Positions 16,048 to 24,969 of a stretch of DNA of 49,672 nt are shown here, piece by piece. The translations under genes were made by a program, and so were the position numbers. The notes beneath the pieces are model-generated. The model was not told the DNA's origin and ran no database searches. It saw nothing but the letters and a program-made list of their open reading frames with translations. Every line of letters starts with the position of its first letter. Positions within the stretch are counted from its first letter, which is position 1. Origin of the DNA: Byssovorax sp. (lineage in GTDB: Bacteria; Myxococcota_A; Polyangia; Polyangiales; Polyangiaceae); assembly GCA_025362495.1 (NCBI GenBank), contig JANYGI010000230.1:1-49672 (forward strand). The letters are read 5' to 3'.

Positions 16048-16968
16048 TCAGTGGCCGGTCAGGAGGGCGAGCGCCATGGCCTCGAGCGGCTCTCTCGACG
16101 CGAGCCACGCGGGTGGGATCTCGGCGCCTGCCCCGAGCGCGACGATCCCGCCGACGATGGCGCAGGTGGTGTCGCGATCGCCGAGCCCCGACACCGTCGT
16201 CCAGAGGGCCTCTTCGTAGTCGCCGAGGTGGCGCGCCGCGCACCAGAGCGAGAAAGGCACGGTGTCCTGGGAAATGACCCGGGTCCCGTTGCCGAGCGCG
16301 GAGACCGCCGTGCGAACGTCGTACGAGAGAGGCAGTCTGGCCGCCTGCTCGATCACCGCGCGGGTCTCGCCGTCGGGCGTGTGATCGAGCACCGCGGCGA
16401 ACATCTCGGCGGGCTGCGTTCCACCGGACGCGACCCAGGCGGCCGCGACGGCGACGGCGATCGCTCCCGCCTGCCCATCGGGATGAGCGTGGGTGACGCT
16501 CGCCGACTGGCACGCAGCGTCGGCCGCCTGGTAGAAGTCGTCGAAGAAATAGCCGCCGATCGGCGCGGCCCGCATCGCCCCGCCGTTGCCCATCGAGCCA
16601 GTCCCGCCAAAGACCTCTCCGGCGACCTCCGCCCAGGGCTCTCCGGACGCGATCCGCGTCAGGATGCCATGGGCCGTCCCGCCGTAGCCGCGCGCCGGAT
16701 CGAGTCGATAGCGCGCTCCGAACAGCGCCGCGAGGAGATCGCACTCGATGGCTCCCTGCCCGGCGAGGACATCGACGATGGATAGGGCCATCACGGTGTC
16801 GTCGGTGATCGGCCAGAGCCCGGCGGGGAGAGCGCGCTGCTCGATCAACTGCTCCACGACGTGCGGTGAGGTGAAGAAGCGATCGCCGAAGGCGTCGCCG
16901 ACGGAGAGACCCTCCAGGGAGCGGAGCGCGCGGCGGAGTCGGCCCTTCGGATCAGGTGTCGTGATCAT
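16048..16968 (-). CDS. ADP-ribosylglycohydrolase family protein
   Basis: A 306-residue cytoplasmic protein of the DraG/ARH family, which removes ADP-ribose from modified proteins or small molecules using a binuclear Mg or Mn centre. The order of motifs is canonical: EGLSVGDAFGDRFF near residue 20, TDDT at 55-58 (metal ligands), GTGSMGNGGAMRAAPIGGYF at 123-141, THAHPDGQAG near 160, and GDRDTT at 263-268 (the second metal-ligand Asp pair). The length is normal and no key residue is missing. No ADP-ribosyltransferase is encoded nearby, so the substrate is unknown. It lies on the minus strand, 42 nt after the NFACT gene's stop in gene order, and could be transcribed with that group. Confidence 0.92.
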   Translation of the reverse strand: MITTPDPKGRLRRALRSLEGLSVGDAFGDRFFTSPHVVEQLIEQRALPAGLWPITDDTVMALSIVDVLAGQGAIECDLLAALFGARYRLDPARGYGGTAHGILTRIASGEPWAEVAGEVFGGTGSMGNGGAMRAAPIGGYFFDDFYQAADAACQSASVTHAHPDGQAGAIAVAVAAAWVASGGTQPAEMFAAVLDHTPDGETRAVIEQAARLPLSYDVRTAVSALGNGTRVISQDTVPFSLWCAARHLGDYEEALWTTVSGLGDRDTTCAIVGGIVALGAGAEIPPAWLASREPLEAMALALLTGH

Positions 16969-17010
16969 CGCAGTTCCTTTCTCGTCGACCGGCGCGTCCG
17001 CGCCGTTGCC

Positions 17011-18414
17011 TCAGCCCAGCTCCTCGCCCGCCAGCAGCCGCGCCGTCATCGCCGGATCCACCCGCAGCACCAGCACCTTCTCCCGCTCCACGATCACCAT
17101 CCCCGCCGCCGCCCCCTTCGGCTTCCGCAGATACCGCCGCGGCGTGTACTGGATCTCGATCACCCCTTCTTCCCTCCCCTCCGAGAAATGCGCCGCCACG
17201 TGCGCCGCCTCGACGAGCAGGTCGCCCGGGCAAACCGTGTTCTTCTCCAGCTGCACGACCACGTGCGCTCCGGTCCGCCCCTTGGCGTGGAGCCACAGAT
17301 CATGAGGCCGAGCCACATGGAGAGTGAGCGCGTCGTTGCCTGTGGCGCCCTTGCCCGCGAGGATCTTCGCGCCCGACTCGCCGCGAAACACGCGATACGG
17401 CCGGCTCGGCGCGGCCTTGCCGCCTTCACGCTTCTGGAGGCTCCCCGACGACGTCCCCGCGCCCAGGGTGAACTCTCGCGGAGCCGCCTTCCTCGCCGCG
17501 ATCGCCAGGGCGTCAATCGCCTCGTAGGTCTCCGCGAGCTTCGCTTGCTCGCCGAGCTCGCCCAGGGTCTCCCACGCTGACTCGGCCTCTTCCAGGCGCT
17601 TCTTGGTGATCGCGCCGCCGAGCTTCAGCCGCTTGGCGCGCTTGAACATGGCGTCGAGCTGCTCGCGCGCGGTCCTGGCGGGATCGAGCGCCAGCTCGAT
17701 CGACTTCGGCTCTCCCGTCGACCAGTCGGTGACCGTCAGCGAGCGCGCGCCCCGGGGCGACCGCGCCGCCGCGGCGACGAACGAGGCCGCCTGCTCGGCC
17801 AGCCGATCGGCGTCGACGAGGCGATCGCGATCGGCGCGGATCGCCTTGATCCGCCGCTCGATCTTCGCCATCGCGCGCGTGAGCGAGCGCGCGAGCGCGA
17901 TCCGCCGCGCGTCGAGGGCGCCCTCGCCGAAGCCGCTCACCAGCTCCTCGCCGCGCGCGCACCACAGCTCCAGATCCGCGGCGCGCGCCGACGCCTCGCC
18001 GCGATCGTCGCCGGCCCTGGCCTCGCGCATCACCACGCGCGCGCCCGGCGCGGGGCTGCCTTCGATCACCAGCGACGCCTCTTCTTCGCGACGGAAGAGC
18101 ACCCGCTGCTCGGTGACGCCGATGATCCTGGCACCCTCGATCCGCGTCCTCACGCGGACCTTCTCGCCGAGCGGGAGCGCCGTCCCCTCTTTCGAGAACA
18201 TCCCCGCGCCCTTGAAGGGTTTCGCGCGCGTGACACCGACGAGCGGCCCGGCCCGCCCCGCCACGATCACCAGGAAGAACGTCGCCCCCTGCATCCGCAG
18301 GCGCAGCACCGCGAGGTCGGTCGCGATGTCGACCTTCTGCACCGTCGCCCCGGCGAGCAGCGCCGACGAGGCAGCTACGAGCGCGACGTCGTCCACGCGC
18401 TCACACGCCTCCAC
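17011..18414 (-). CDS. NFACT RNA-binding protein, RqcH-like
   Basis: A 467-residue protein. The C-terminal part (about 345-440) is the NFACT-R domain: YRVFRGESGAKILAGKGATG, then DLWLHAKGRTGAHVVV, then YTPRRYLRKPKGAAAGMV. The middle (about 190-330) is a long charged coiled coil. The N-terminal 150 residues look like a shortened NFACT-N domain. RqcH/Rqc2 proteins bind obstructed large ribosomal subunits and add C-terminal alanine tails to stalled chains. Where full-length members carry a Asp-Arg pair, I see only TEQRVLF, so the tailing role is not certain. The GTG start overlaps the HAD gene by 14 nt; a second GTG at 18396 has GGAGG upstream and is an alternative start. It follows gloA and the HAD 5'-nucleotidase, with coupled translation. 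Confidence 0.82.
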   Translation of the reverse strand: MEACERVDDVALVAASSALLAGATVQKVDIATDLAVLRLRMQGATFFLVIVAGRAGPLVGVTRAKPFKGAGMFSKEGTALPLGEKVRVRTRIEGARIIGVTEQRVLFRREEEASLVIEGSPAPGARVVMREARAGDDRGEASARAADLELWCARGEELVSGFGEGALDARRIALARSLTRAMAKIERRIKAIRADRDRLVDADRLAEQAASFVAAAARSPRGARSLTVTDWSTGEPKSIELALDPARTAREQLDAMFKRAKRLKLGGAITKKRLEEAESAWETLGELGEQAKLAETYEAIDALAIAARKAAPREFTLGAGTSSGSLQKREGGKAAPSRPYRVFRGESGAKILAGKGATGNDALTLHVARPHDLWLHAKGRTGAHVVVQLEKNTVCPGDLLVEAAHVAAHFSEGREEGVIEIQYTPRRYLRKPKGAAAGMVIVEREKVLVLRVDPAMTARLLAGEELG

Positions 18415-19942
18415 CCTCGGGGACTCCAGGGCCTGGAGGCGCCGAGAGCACGTCGTGCGGCAGCGTCCCGCGCGGCGGCCGCAGGTACGCGAACGGCGTG
18501 TGGAGCAGGAAGTTCGACACGCGCGACGTGTAGATGTCGGCCGATCGCTCGACCTGCCGCGCCAGGTGGCTCTTGTCGTTTCCGGCGCGCATCAAGAGGC
18601 CCCAGCGCTGATTTTCGATCTCGCCCGCGGCCCGCGCCAGCGGCGAGATCGCCGCGTCGAGCACCGCGATCTCGGCGCGCAGCTCGTTCATCCGCTCGGT
18701 GATCGCGGCCTCCGGCGCGTCGAGCTGCGGGCCGTAGCCGCCCTTGATCCGCTGCACGGCCAGGCGCAGCGCCCAGCTCTGCTGCTCGAGGTGCTCCTTC
18801 TGCACCATCAGCGCGGCGAGCTGCTCCTGGGCCCCGAGCGAGCCTTCTTCGGCGGCGATCTCGGCCTCGATCTCGCGCACGATCAGGCCCGTTCGCCAGC
18901 GGAGGATGCTCTTCGACACGTGGACGTCGCCGTAGATGTGATCGCCCACGTAGAGGATCTCGTCGCCCGAGAGGCCGAGGTGGCGCTCGACCAGGGCCGC
19001 GTTTCCGCCGAGGAACGCGCCGCCCGACACCAGCGAGAGGGCCGGTCGCAGGAGGCCGTCGTCGCTCACCACCTCGAACAGCGGGGCGCGGCTGCCGAAG
19101 AACTCCGGCTTGCGCGCCGAGACGATGATCACGTCGAAGAGATCGCGCCACTTCATCCCGTCCGGGAGGAAGCCGTCGACCGCGTAGCTCATCACGTCGT
19201 TGGAGTAGACCCACTCCGAGTTGGTGATCAGCAAGAGCTTCTTGCCCGCGCGCTTCTGGTCGAGGAGCGCCAGCGGCATCTCGGGATCGGCGTCGATGAA
19301 GCGCTCGGGATCCGCGGTGATCTCCGCCTTCAACGTGCCTTCCATGTGGGCGGCGTCGAGCGCCGTCTTCACCCAGCGGTAGAGATCCGCGTAGCCCATC
19401 ACCGCGGGGAACGGCTTCACGCCCGGCTCGGCCTCGGCCAGCGCCTTCGCCACGGGGAGCTTGTGCTGATCGAGCAGATCGACGAGCTCGGCGTACATGC
19501 ACGCTTCGCTGAGCGAAAAGAAGGTGTTCATGAAGACGTACCGCGGCTCGGCCAGATCGACGATCGTGCGCGAGTACGCGGTGCGCTGCGCCTCGTAGTC
19601 GAGCGGCGCCGTCCCGTGGAAGGCGCGCTTGACGTAGCCGAAGCGGTTACACTTGATCAGGTTGCCGAGCTCGAGATCGAGGATCAAACCCCGGATGGCG
19701 AAGGTCGGATCGAAGATCAGGTGCTCGACCGGGAACCCCGCGGCCGCGAGCCGCCGCTGCAAGTGCTCGAACGCGCGCCGCTCCCAGGCCTCGGTCCGGT
19801 AATGGATCAGCGTGTAATCCATGTCGTAGCCGACGGCGCGGATCGAGCGCAGGTTGAGCGTCCGGTTGCAGAAGATGCCGCGGGCGCGCGGGATCGGGGG
19901 CGAGGCCGAGGCCGGGGCGAGGGCGCTGTCGACGGGGCTCAT
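18401..19942 (-). CDS. HAD-IG family 5'-nucleotidase
   Basis: A 513-residue cytosolic protein of the purine 5'-nucleotidase (HAD-IG) family that dephosphorylates nucleoside monophosphates. HAD motif I is GYDMDYTLI with Asp40 as nucleophile and Asp42 as acid/base. Motif II is LLLITNSEW, motif III lies near ARKPEFF, and motif IV is ILYVGDHIYGDVHVSK. The C-terminal third is a helical, partly coiled-coil region, as usual in the family. I chose the ATG at 19942; a TTG nine bases upstream overlaps the gloA stop. It lies directly behind gloA and overlaps the NFACT gene, so the three are one operon. Confidence 0.9.
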   Translation of the reverse strand: MSPVDSALAPASASPPIPRARGIFCNRTLNLRSIRAVGYDMDYTLIHYRTEAWERRAFEHLQRRLAAAGFPVEHLIFDPTFAIRGLILDLELGNLIKCNRFGYVKRAFHGTAPLDYEAQRTAYSRTIVDLAEPRYVFMNTFFSLSEACMYAELVDLLDQHKLPVAKALAEAEPGVKPFPAVMGYADLYRWVKTALDAAHMEGTLKAEITADPERFIDADPEMPLALLDQKRAGKKLLLITNSEWVYSNDVMSYAVDGFLPDGMKWRDLFDVIIVSARKPEFFGSRAPLFEVVSDDGLLRPALSLVSGGAFLGGNAALVERHLGLSGDEILYVGDHIYGDVHVSKSILRWRTGLIVREIEAEIAAEEGSLGAQEQLAALMVQKEHLEQQSWALRLAVQRIKGGYGPQLDAPEAAITERMNELRAEIAVLDAAISPLARAAGEIENQRWGLLMRAGNDKSHLARQVERSADIYTSRVSNFLLHTPFAYLRPPRGTLPHDVLSAPPGPGVPEGGGV

Positions 19943-19947
19943 CGGCT

Positions 19948-20346
<399 letters not shown>

Positions 20347-20531
20347 TGAAAGACTCCTCCGGCCCCGGGCGCGGGAGGCCGCTTCCAGAGAGTGCTTCCT
20401 TGCACCGGCGCGCGGCGGGCGCAAAGCGGCATCGACGAGCGAGCCGACCGACGCCGCGCGCGTCAGCGACCCGACGCAGCGGCGAGACGATCTTCCGCAG
20501 CGATGAATTCGGCGCCGCCGCCGCGTCGCGT

Positions 20532-21803
20532 TCACGGCCTGGACCAGGGCGCTTTCGTCCGGCCGTCGCGATCCCAGAGCACCTTTCCCGCTCTCACGGT
20601 CACCTCGCACTCGAGGCGCGTCGTCCCGTCGATCCGTCGATCCGCGGTATCGATGAAGCCGAATCGACCGGGCATGGGCTGGAGGATCGCGATGTCGGCG
20701 TCAGCGCCCTCGGCCAGGCGCCCGAGCTCGGGGTGCCCGACGAGCGCTGCCGGCGCCGTCGTCACCCGCTGGATCAGATCGGGCAGGCTCATCCCGAGGC
20801 GCCCGAGCTTGGACATCACCGCGGGTAAATCCTGCATCGCGCCGTTGAAGCTGCTCGCATGGATGTCGGTGCTGATCGTGTCCGGCGCGAAGCCTTGCGC
20901 CAGCGCGCCCGTGGCCTGATCGAACGAGAAGCTCCCGTTGCCGTGGCCGAGATCGAAGAGGATCCCGCGCTCCCGCGCCGCGGTGACAAACGGCCGGAGC
21001 TTGCCCTCGGCGTCGAGGATCGGCGTGCGGCCCGGGGCGTCGGCGTAGACGTGCGTGAAGATGTCGCCGGGGCGGAGCACGTCGATGAGCAAGTGCTCCA
21101 GCGACAGCGGCGGATCGTGCTCGCCGAAATCGATCATCACCCGCGTGCCCGAGAGGCGCGCGGCCTCGACGCCGCGGAGCACGGGATCCCACGCGCCTCC
21201 GTCGTAGTGAGCCACCTTGACGCCGACGATCTCGCCCGGGTGCGCGAGGATCAGATCCGCGGTCGCGCGAGGGTCCATGTCGCCGAGATCCTGTTCAAAG
21301 GCCCCTCCGCGCATGCCGACGCCGACGATGTTCACGAAGGCCAGGACTCGAGTCTTCGAACGGGCGATCGTCTGCCGCTCGAAGACGGGAAAGCTGGTGT
21401 GGCCCGAGCTGCCGGCGTCGACGACCGTGGTGGTGCAGCTCCGCGGCGCGTAGGCGTCGGGCCACGCCGCGTCGGGGCCATTGGCGAGGTGCGAGCCCTC
21501 GGTCCCGAAGAAATCGTGGGTGTGGGCGTCGACGAAGCCCGGCGTGACGAGGAGGTCCCGCGCGTCGACCACGCGCGCGGCGCGCGAGGCGTCGATGGAC
21601 GGCGCCACCCGCGCGATCTTTCCGCCGGCCACCGCGACGTCGAAGATCCCGTCGCGGCCGCTCGCCGGATCGATCACCCGGCCGCCCTGGATCACCAGAT
21701 CGTACGCGGCGGCGTCGACGGCGCTCGGCCGCGAGCAGCCGGACGCCGCGAGGGCCCCGAGCGCCGTCAGCAGCGCAACGAGGCCAGGAGTGGGCTTGAT
21801 CAT
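20532..21803 (-). CDS. amidohydrolase-family lipoprotein
   Basis: A 423-residue metallo-hydrolase of the amidohydrolase superfamily (deacetylase/dihydroorotase-like branch). It has a lipoprotein signal ending A-A-S-G-C23, so it acts in the envelope, which is unusual for the family. Metal-centre residues are visible: H94 and H96 in VDAHTHDFFG, Lys196 in GVKVAHYDG (likely carboxylated), H251 in IFTHVY, H287 in DLGHGNGSFSF and Asp313 in STDIHASS. The N- and C-terminal strands (DLVIQGGRVIDPASGRDG and ECEVTVRAGKVLWDRDG) form the usual beta sandwich. Its ATG overlaps the flavoprotein stop as ATGA, so the two are translationally coupled. The substrate, probably a cyclic amide or N-acyl compound, is unknown. 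Confidence 0.87.
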   Translation of the reverse strand: MIKPTPGLVALLTALGALAASGCSRPSAVDAAAYDLVIQGGRVIDPASGRDGIFDVAVAGGKIARVAPSIDASRAARVVDARDLLVTPGFVDAHTHDFFGTEGSHLANGPDAAWPDAYAPRSCTTTVVDAGSSGHTSFPVFERQTIARSKTRVLAFVNIVGVGMRGGAFEQDLGDMDPRATADLILAHPGEIVGVKVAHYDGGAWDPVLRGVEAARLSGTRVMIDFGEHDPPLSLEHLLIDVLRPGDIFTHVYADAPGRTPILDAEGKLRPFVTAARERGILFDLGHGNGSFSFDQATGALAQGFAPDTISTDIHASSFNGAMQDLPAVMSKLGRLGMSLPDLIQRVTTAPAALVGHPELGRLAEGADADIAILQPMPGRFGFIDTADRRIDGTTRLECEVTVRAGKVLWDRDGRTKAPWSRP

Positions 21804-23311
21804 CGAGCAGGCTTTACCAGCGGTTCTCTCCCGGGCAACGCAGGATGGCGCTCTTCGCGCGGCGCCGGCGGGACGCTCTGCGCGTGCCGGAACACGTCGT
21901 CGGGATCGAATCGGGTCTTCACCGAAACGAGGCGGGAGAAGCTCGAACCGAAGTACGCAGTCTGCCAGTCGCGGATCGCGAGATCAGGATAGTTCACGTA
22001 AGCTTCCCCGGAGACGAACGGCGCCATGGCCGCGCGCGTCTCCACGGCCCACTGCACGCAGGCTCGCTCGTCGGAGCCGCTCTTCCAGTACATCTGGTAT
22101 TGCAGGCTGTAGAGCGTCCCGCCGCGGTGCGAGAACGCCGTCGCGTCCTCCGGGATCCGGTTCACCGCGCCTCCGTAGGCGTCGAGGCCGATCACCGCCC
22201 GCGGGATCGGCGCGGCCGCGAGCCGGGCGCGGAGCGTCTCGATCCCGGCCGCGTCGAGGGGCCGTCGCGCGAAGTCCGAGGTGTTCTTGAAGCGCGCTCT
22301 CCCGGCTGCGTGCCAGTGCGCCCGCCACCGCACCTCGCCCGGGACCACGCCCGCGAAGCGCCGCGTCGCCTCGATGTACGTCGTGTCGACGATCTCGACG
22401 ACGCGCGCCCTCGCCGCCCGCGCGAGAGGCGCCAGCAGCGGTGTCAGCTCGGCCGCGGAGCCCGTGAAGAGCCCGATCGACTCGACGGGCGCGGCGGGCG
22501 ACGAGCGCAGATGGAGCAAGCTCGTCAGGCGATCGTCGGTGAAGGGCGCCCAGCGCTGCCACGCCTCGAGCACCGAGGCGAGGTCCTCCAGATTCCACAC
22601 CAGGCGATAGGTGGATACCGCGCCGATCGGGTGCAGCCGGAACGTCAACGACGTCACGATACCGAAGCTCCCCCCGCCCCCACCGCGGCAGGCCCAGAGC
22701 AGATCGGGATTCCGGGTCTCGGTGGCCATGATCCGATCGCCGCGCGCGTCGATCATTTCGACCGCGAGGAGGCTGTCGCAGGTGAGGCCGAAGCGACGCG
22801 AGAGCAGCCCGTAGCCGCCGCCGAGCGTGAGGCCGGCGATCCCCACCGTCGGACACGAGCCGCCGGGTACCGTCAGGCCGTGGCGCCACAGCGCCTCGTA
22901 GAGCGGCAGAAGAGCCACGCCGGCGCCCACGACGGCGAGCCGGTTTCCGGGATCGATCGTCACGCTGTCGAGATCGACGACGTCGATGACGATCCCCTCG
23001 CCGATCGAGAGCGGCTCGTACGCGTGGCGGCCGCTGCGCACGTGGATCGGGGCGTGGTTGTCGCGCGCCCAGCGGACCGCGTTGCCGACGTCGTCCGCCG
23101 TCTGGCAGAAGGCGATCAGCCGCGGGCGCACGTCGAAGCGGAGGTTGAACATCGCGCGCGCCGCGTCGTACCCGCGGTCGCCCGGCCGGACGATCCGCCC
23201 CGTCAGCCGCGCCGGGGTCGACCACGTTGGTCGCGATCGCGAGGCCGTGATCCCCCGCGTCGATCGCTCCGCGCGGGCCCCCTTCGACGCCGTTCGCTCC
23301 CCGTCGCGCAT
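21800..23311 (-). CDS. FAD-linked oxidoreductase, berberine-bridge type
   Basis: A 503-residue flavoprotein of the PCMH/BBE family, which oxidises sugars, alcohols or alkaloid-like substrates. Both residues for bicovalent FAD attachment are present: His96 in RSGRHAYEPLS and Cys153 in PGGSCPTVGIAGLTLGGGYG. The C-terminal BBE segment contains YVNYPDLAIRDWQTAYFGSS and DPDDVFRHAQSVPP, typical of the family. The start at 23311 has GGGAGG five bases upstream; an in-frame start 48 bases earlier lacks such a site. There is no signal peptide although bacterial relatives are often exported; the N-terminal 45 residues are Arg/Ser-rich and unlike the family. It is coupled to the amidohydrolase and is divergent from the ATP-grasp operon. 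Confidence 0.9.
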   Translation of the reverse strand: MRDGERTASKGARAERSTRGITASRSRPTWSTPARLTGRIVRPGDRGYDAARAMFNLRFDVRPRLIAFCQTADDVGNAVRWARDNHAPIHVRSGRHAYEPLSIGEGIVIDVVDLDSVTIDPGNRLAVVGAGVALLPLYEALWRHGLTVPGGSCPTVGIAGLTLGGGYGLLSRRFGLTCDSLLAVEMIDARGDRIMATETRNPDLLWACRGGGGGSFGIVTSLTFRLHPIGAVSTYRLVWNLEDLASVLEAWQRWAPFTDDRLTSLLHLRSSPAAPVESIGLFTGSAAELTPLLAPLARAARARVVEIVDTTYIEATRRFAGVVPGEVRWRAHWHAAGRARFKNTSDFARRPLDAAGIETLRARLAAAPIPRAVIGLDAYGGAVNRIPEDATAFSHRGGTLYSLQYQMYWKSGSDERACVQWAVETRAAMAPFVSGEAYVNYPDLAIRDWQTAYFGSSFSRLVSVKTRFDPDDVFRHAQSVPPAPREERHPALPGREPLVKPAR

Positions 23312-23398
23312 GGCCGCCTCCCTGGCGATTTCATGCGCAGGGGCGCGGCCGAGCGCCACCGGGGAGCCGCCCGACCCGCGCGCGATTGCGCACGGCAG

Positions 23399-23428
23399 TG
23401 GACCTCGACCGCCCGGTTTGGCTAGGAT
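23399..23428 (+). promoter_or_regulatory. candidate sigma70-like promoter of the ATP-grasp operon
   Basis: TGGACC (23399-23404) and TAGGAT (23423-23428) are 18 nt apart. Transcription would begin near 23435, giving a short leader before the GTG at 23461; this supports that start over the TTG at 23386, which would lie upstream of the transcript. Confidence 0.42.
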
Positions 23429-23460
23429 TGACGCTACATGTCATCGAGAGGCCTACGCTA

Positions 23461-24969
23461 GTGGAGGGATCGTCGACGCAGGCGCAGTTCCAGGCGCCGG
23501 AACCCGGCCCCTCACGGGGCCTCTTCACCGACTACCCGAGCGAACCCGGCGCCTACGACGAGCTCCTCGACGAGCACGGGGCTCCCCGCGCCGCCTTTCG
23601 CCGCGCCATCGCCCTCCTCGGGGCGCGCTCGAGCGACGAGCTCGCCCGGGCGCAGGCGCTCGCCGAGCTCTCGCTGCTCAACCAGGGCGTGACGTTCTCG
23701 GTCTACTCGGACAACCGCGGCGCCGAGAAGATTTTCCCCTTCTGCCTCGTGCCGCGGATGGTCGCGTGGAACGACTGGTCGCGCCTGAAGAGCGGCCTCG
23801 AGCAGCGGGTCCGCGCCATCGGCCTCTTCCTCGACGACGTCTACGGGCCGCAGAAAATCCTCGCGCAGGTCCCGCTGCTGCGTGACCTCGTGCTCGGCGC
23901 GAAGCTCTACCTGCCGAAGCTCCGCGGCGTGCGCCCGCCCGGCGGCGTGCGGCTCCACATCGCCGGCATCGATCTCATCCGCGATCACGAGGGCACGTTC
24001 CGCGTGCTCGAGGACAACCTCCGCACGCCGTCCGGCGTGTCGTACGTGATCGAGAATCGCTTGATCACCAAGCGAATCTTCCCCGAGGCCTTCGAGGAGG
24101 CCCGCGTCCACCGCGTCGATCACTACCCGACCCGCCTCGCCGAGACGCTCCGCTCCGTCTCGCCCGAGGATCCCGATCGCGCGACCTGCGTCGTGCTCAC
24201 GCCCGGGCCCTACAACTCAGCCTATTTCGAGCACAGCTTCCTCGCGCGTACCATGGGGATCGAGCTGGTGCAGGCCGCGGATCTCTTCGTCGACGACGAC
24301 CAGGTCTTCGTGCGAACGACGCGCGGGCCGCGGCGCGTGCACGTGATCTACCGGCGCGTCGACGACGCGTTCCTCGATCCCGAGGTGTTCCGACCCGACA
24401 GCCTCCTCGGCGTGCCCGGCCTGATGCGCGCCTACGCCGCGGGCAACGTCGCGGTCGCCAACGCGCCCGGCAACGGCGTCGCCGACGACAAGGCGGTGTA
24501 CGCGTTCGTGCCGGAGATCATCCGCTATTACCTCGGCGAAGAGCCGATGGTGGAGCAAGTCCCCACGTTCCTCTGCGGCCGCGACGACGATCGCGCGTAC
24601 GTGGTCGACAACCTCCATCAGCTCGTGGTCAAGGCCGTCGACGAGGCCGGCGGCTACGGGATGCTGATGGGCCCCTCGGCAAAGCAGGCCGAGATCGACG
24701 ACTTCCGCCGAAGGATCCTGGCCGATCCGCGCCGCTACATCGCCCAGCACCGCGTCGAGCTCTCCACCTGCCCGACCTGGGACGCCGACAAGCGGGTGAT
24801 CGCGCCGCGCCGGGTCGATCTGCGCCCGTACATCCTTTCGAGCCCGGAAGGGCCGTGGGTGCTCCCGGGCGGGCTCAGCCGCGTCGCGCTGCGCGAGGGC
24901 TCGTACGTCGTCAACTCGAGCCAGGGCGGCGGCTCGAAAGACACCTGGGTCCAGAAGGAGCCGGCATGA
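23461..24969 (+). CDS. circularly permuted type 2 ATP-grasp protein
   Basis: About 502 residues of the circularly permuted ATP-grasp family (DUF404/DUF407). Typical segments are NQGVTFSVYSDNRGAEKIFP, GLFLDDVYGPQKILAQ, AGIDLIRDHEGTFRVLEDNL, RTPSGVSYVIENR, GNGVADDKAVYAFVPEIIRY and KAVDEAGGYGMLMGP. ATP-grasp enzymes join a carboxylate to an amine through an acyl phosphate; this family is predicted to make peptide-like products, as it is almost always encoded with alpha-E and transglutaminase genes, as here. The GTG at 23461 is the most likely start (AGAGG about 12 nt upstream and a promoter just before it). Its stop overlaps the alpha-E start as ATGA. Confidence 0.9.
   Translation: MEGSSTQAQFQAPEPGPSRGLFTDYPSEPGAYDELLDEHGAPRAAFRRAIALLGARSSDELARAQALAELSLLNQGVTFSVYSDNRGAEKIFPFCLVPRMVAWNDWSRLKSGLEQRVRAIGLFLDDVYGPQKILAQVPLLRDLVLGAKLYLPKLRGVRPPGGVRLHIAGIDLIRDHEGTFRVLEDNLRTPSGVSYVIENRLITKRIFPEAFEEARVHRVDHYPTRLAETLRSVSPEDPDRATCVVLTPGPYNSAYFEHSFLARTMGIELVQAADLFVDDDQVFVRTTRGPRRVHVIYRRVDDAFLDPEVFRPDSLLGVPGLMRAYAAGNVAVANAPGNGVADDKAVYAFVPEIIRYYLGEEPMVEQVPTFLCGRDDDRAYVVDNLHQLVVKAVDEAGGYGMLMGPSAKQAEIDDFRRRILADPRRYIAQHRVELSTCPTWDADKRVIAPRRVDLRPYILSSPEGPWVLPGGLSRVALREGSYVVNSSQGGGSKDTWVQKEPA

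Noticed and set aside
20347-20531. Possible gene between gloA and the amidohydrolase
   Set aside because: Frames here lack start signals and protein-like composition; the longer gloA frame that crosses it has its best start at 20346.
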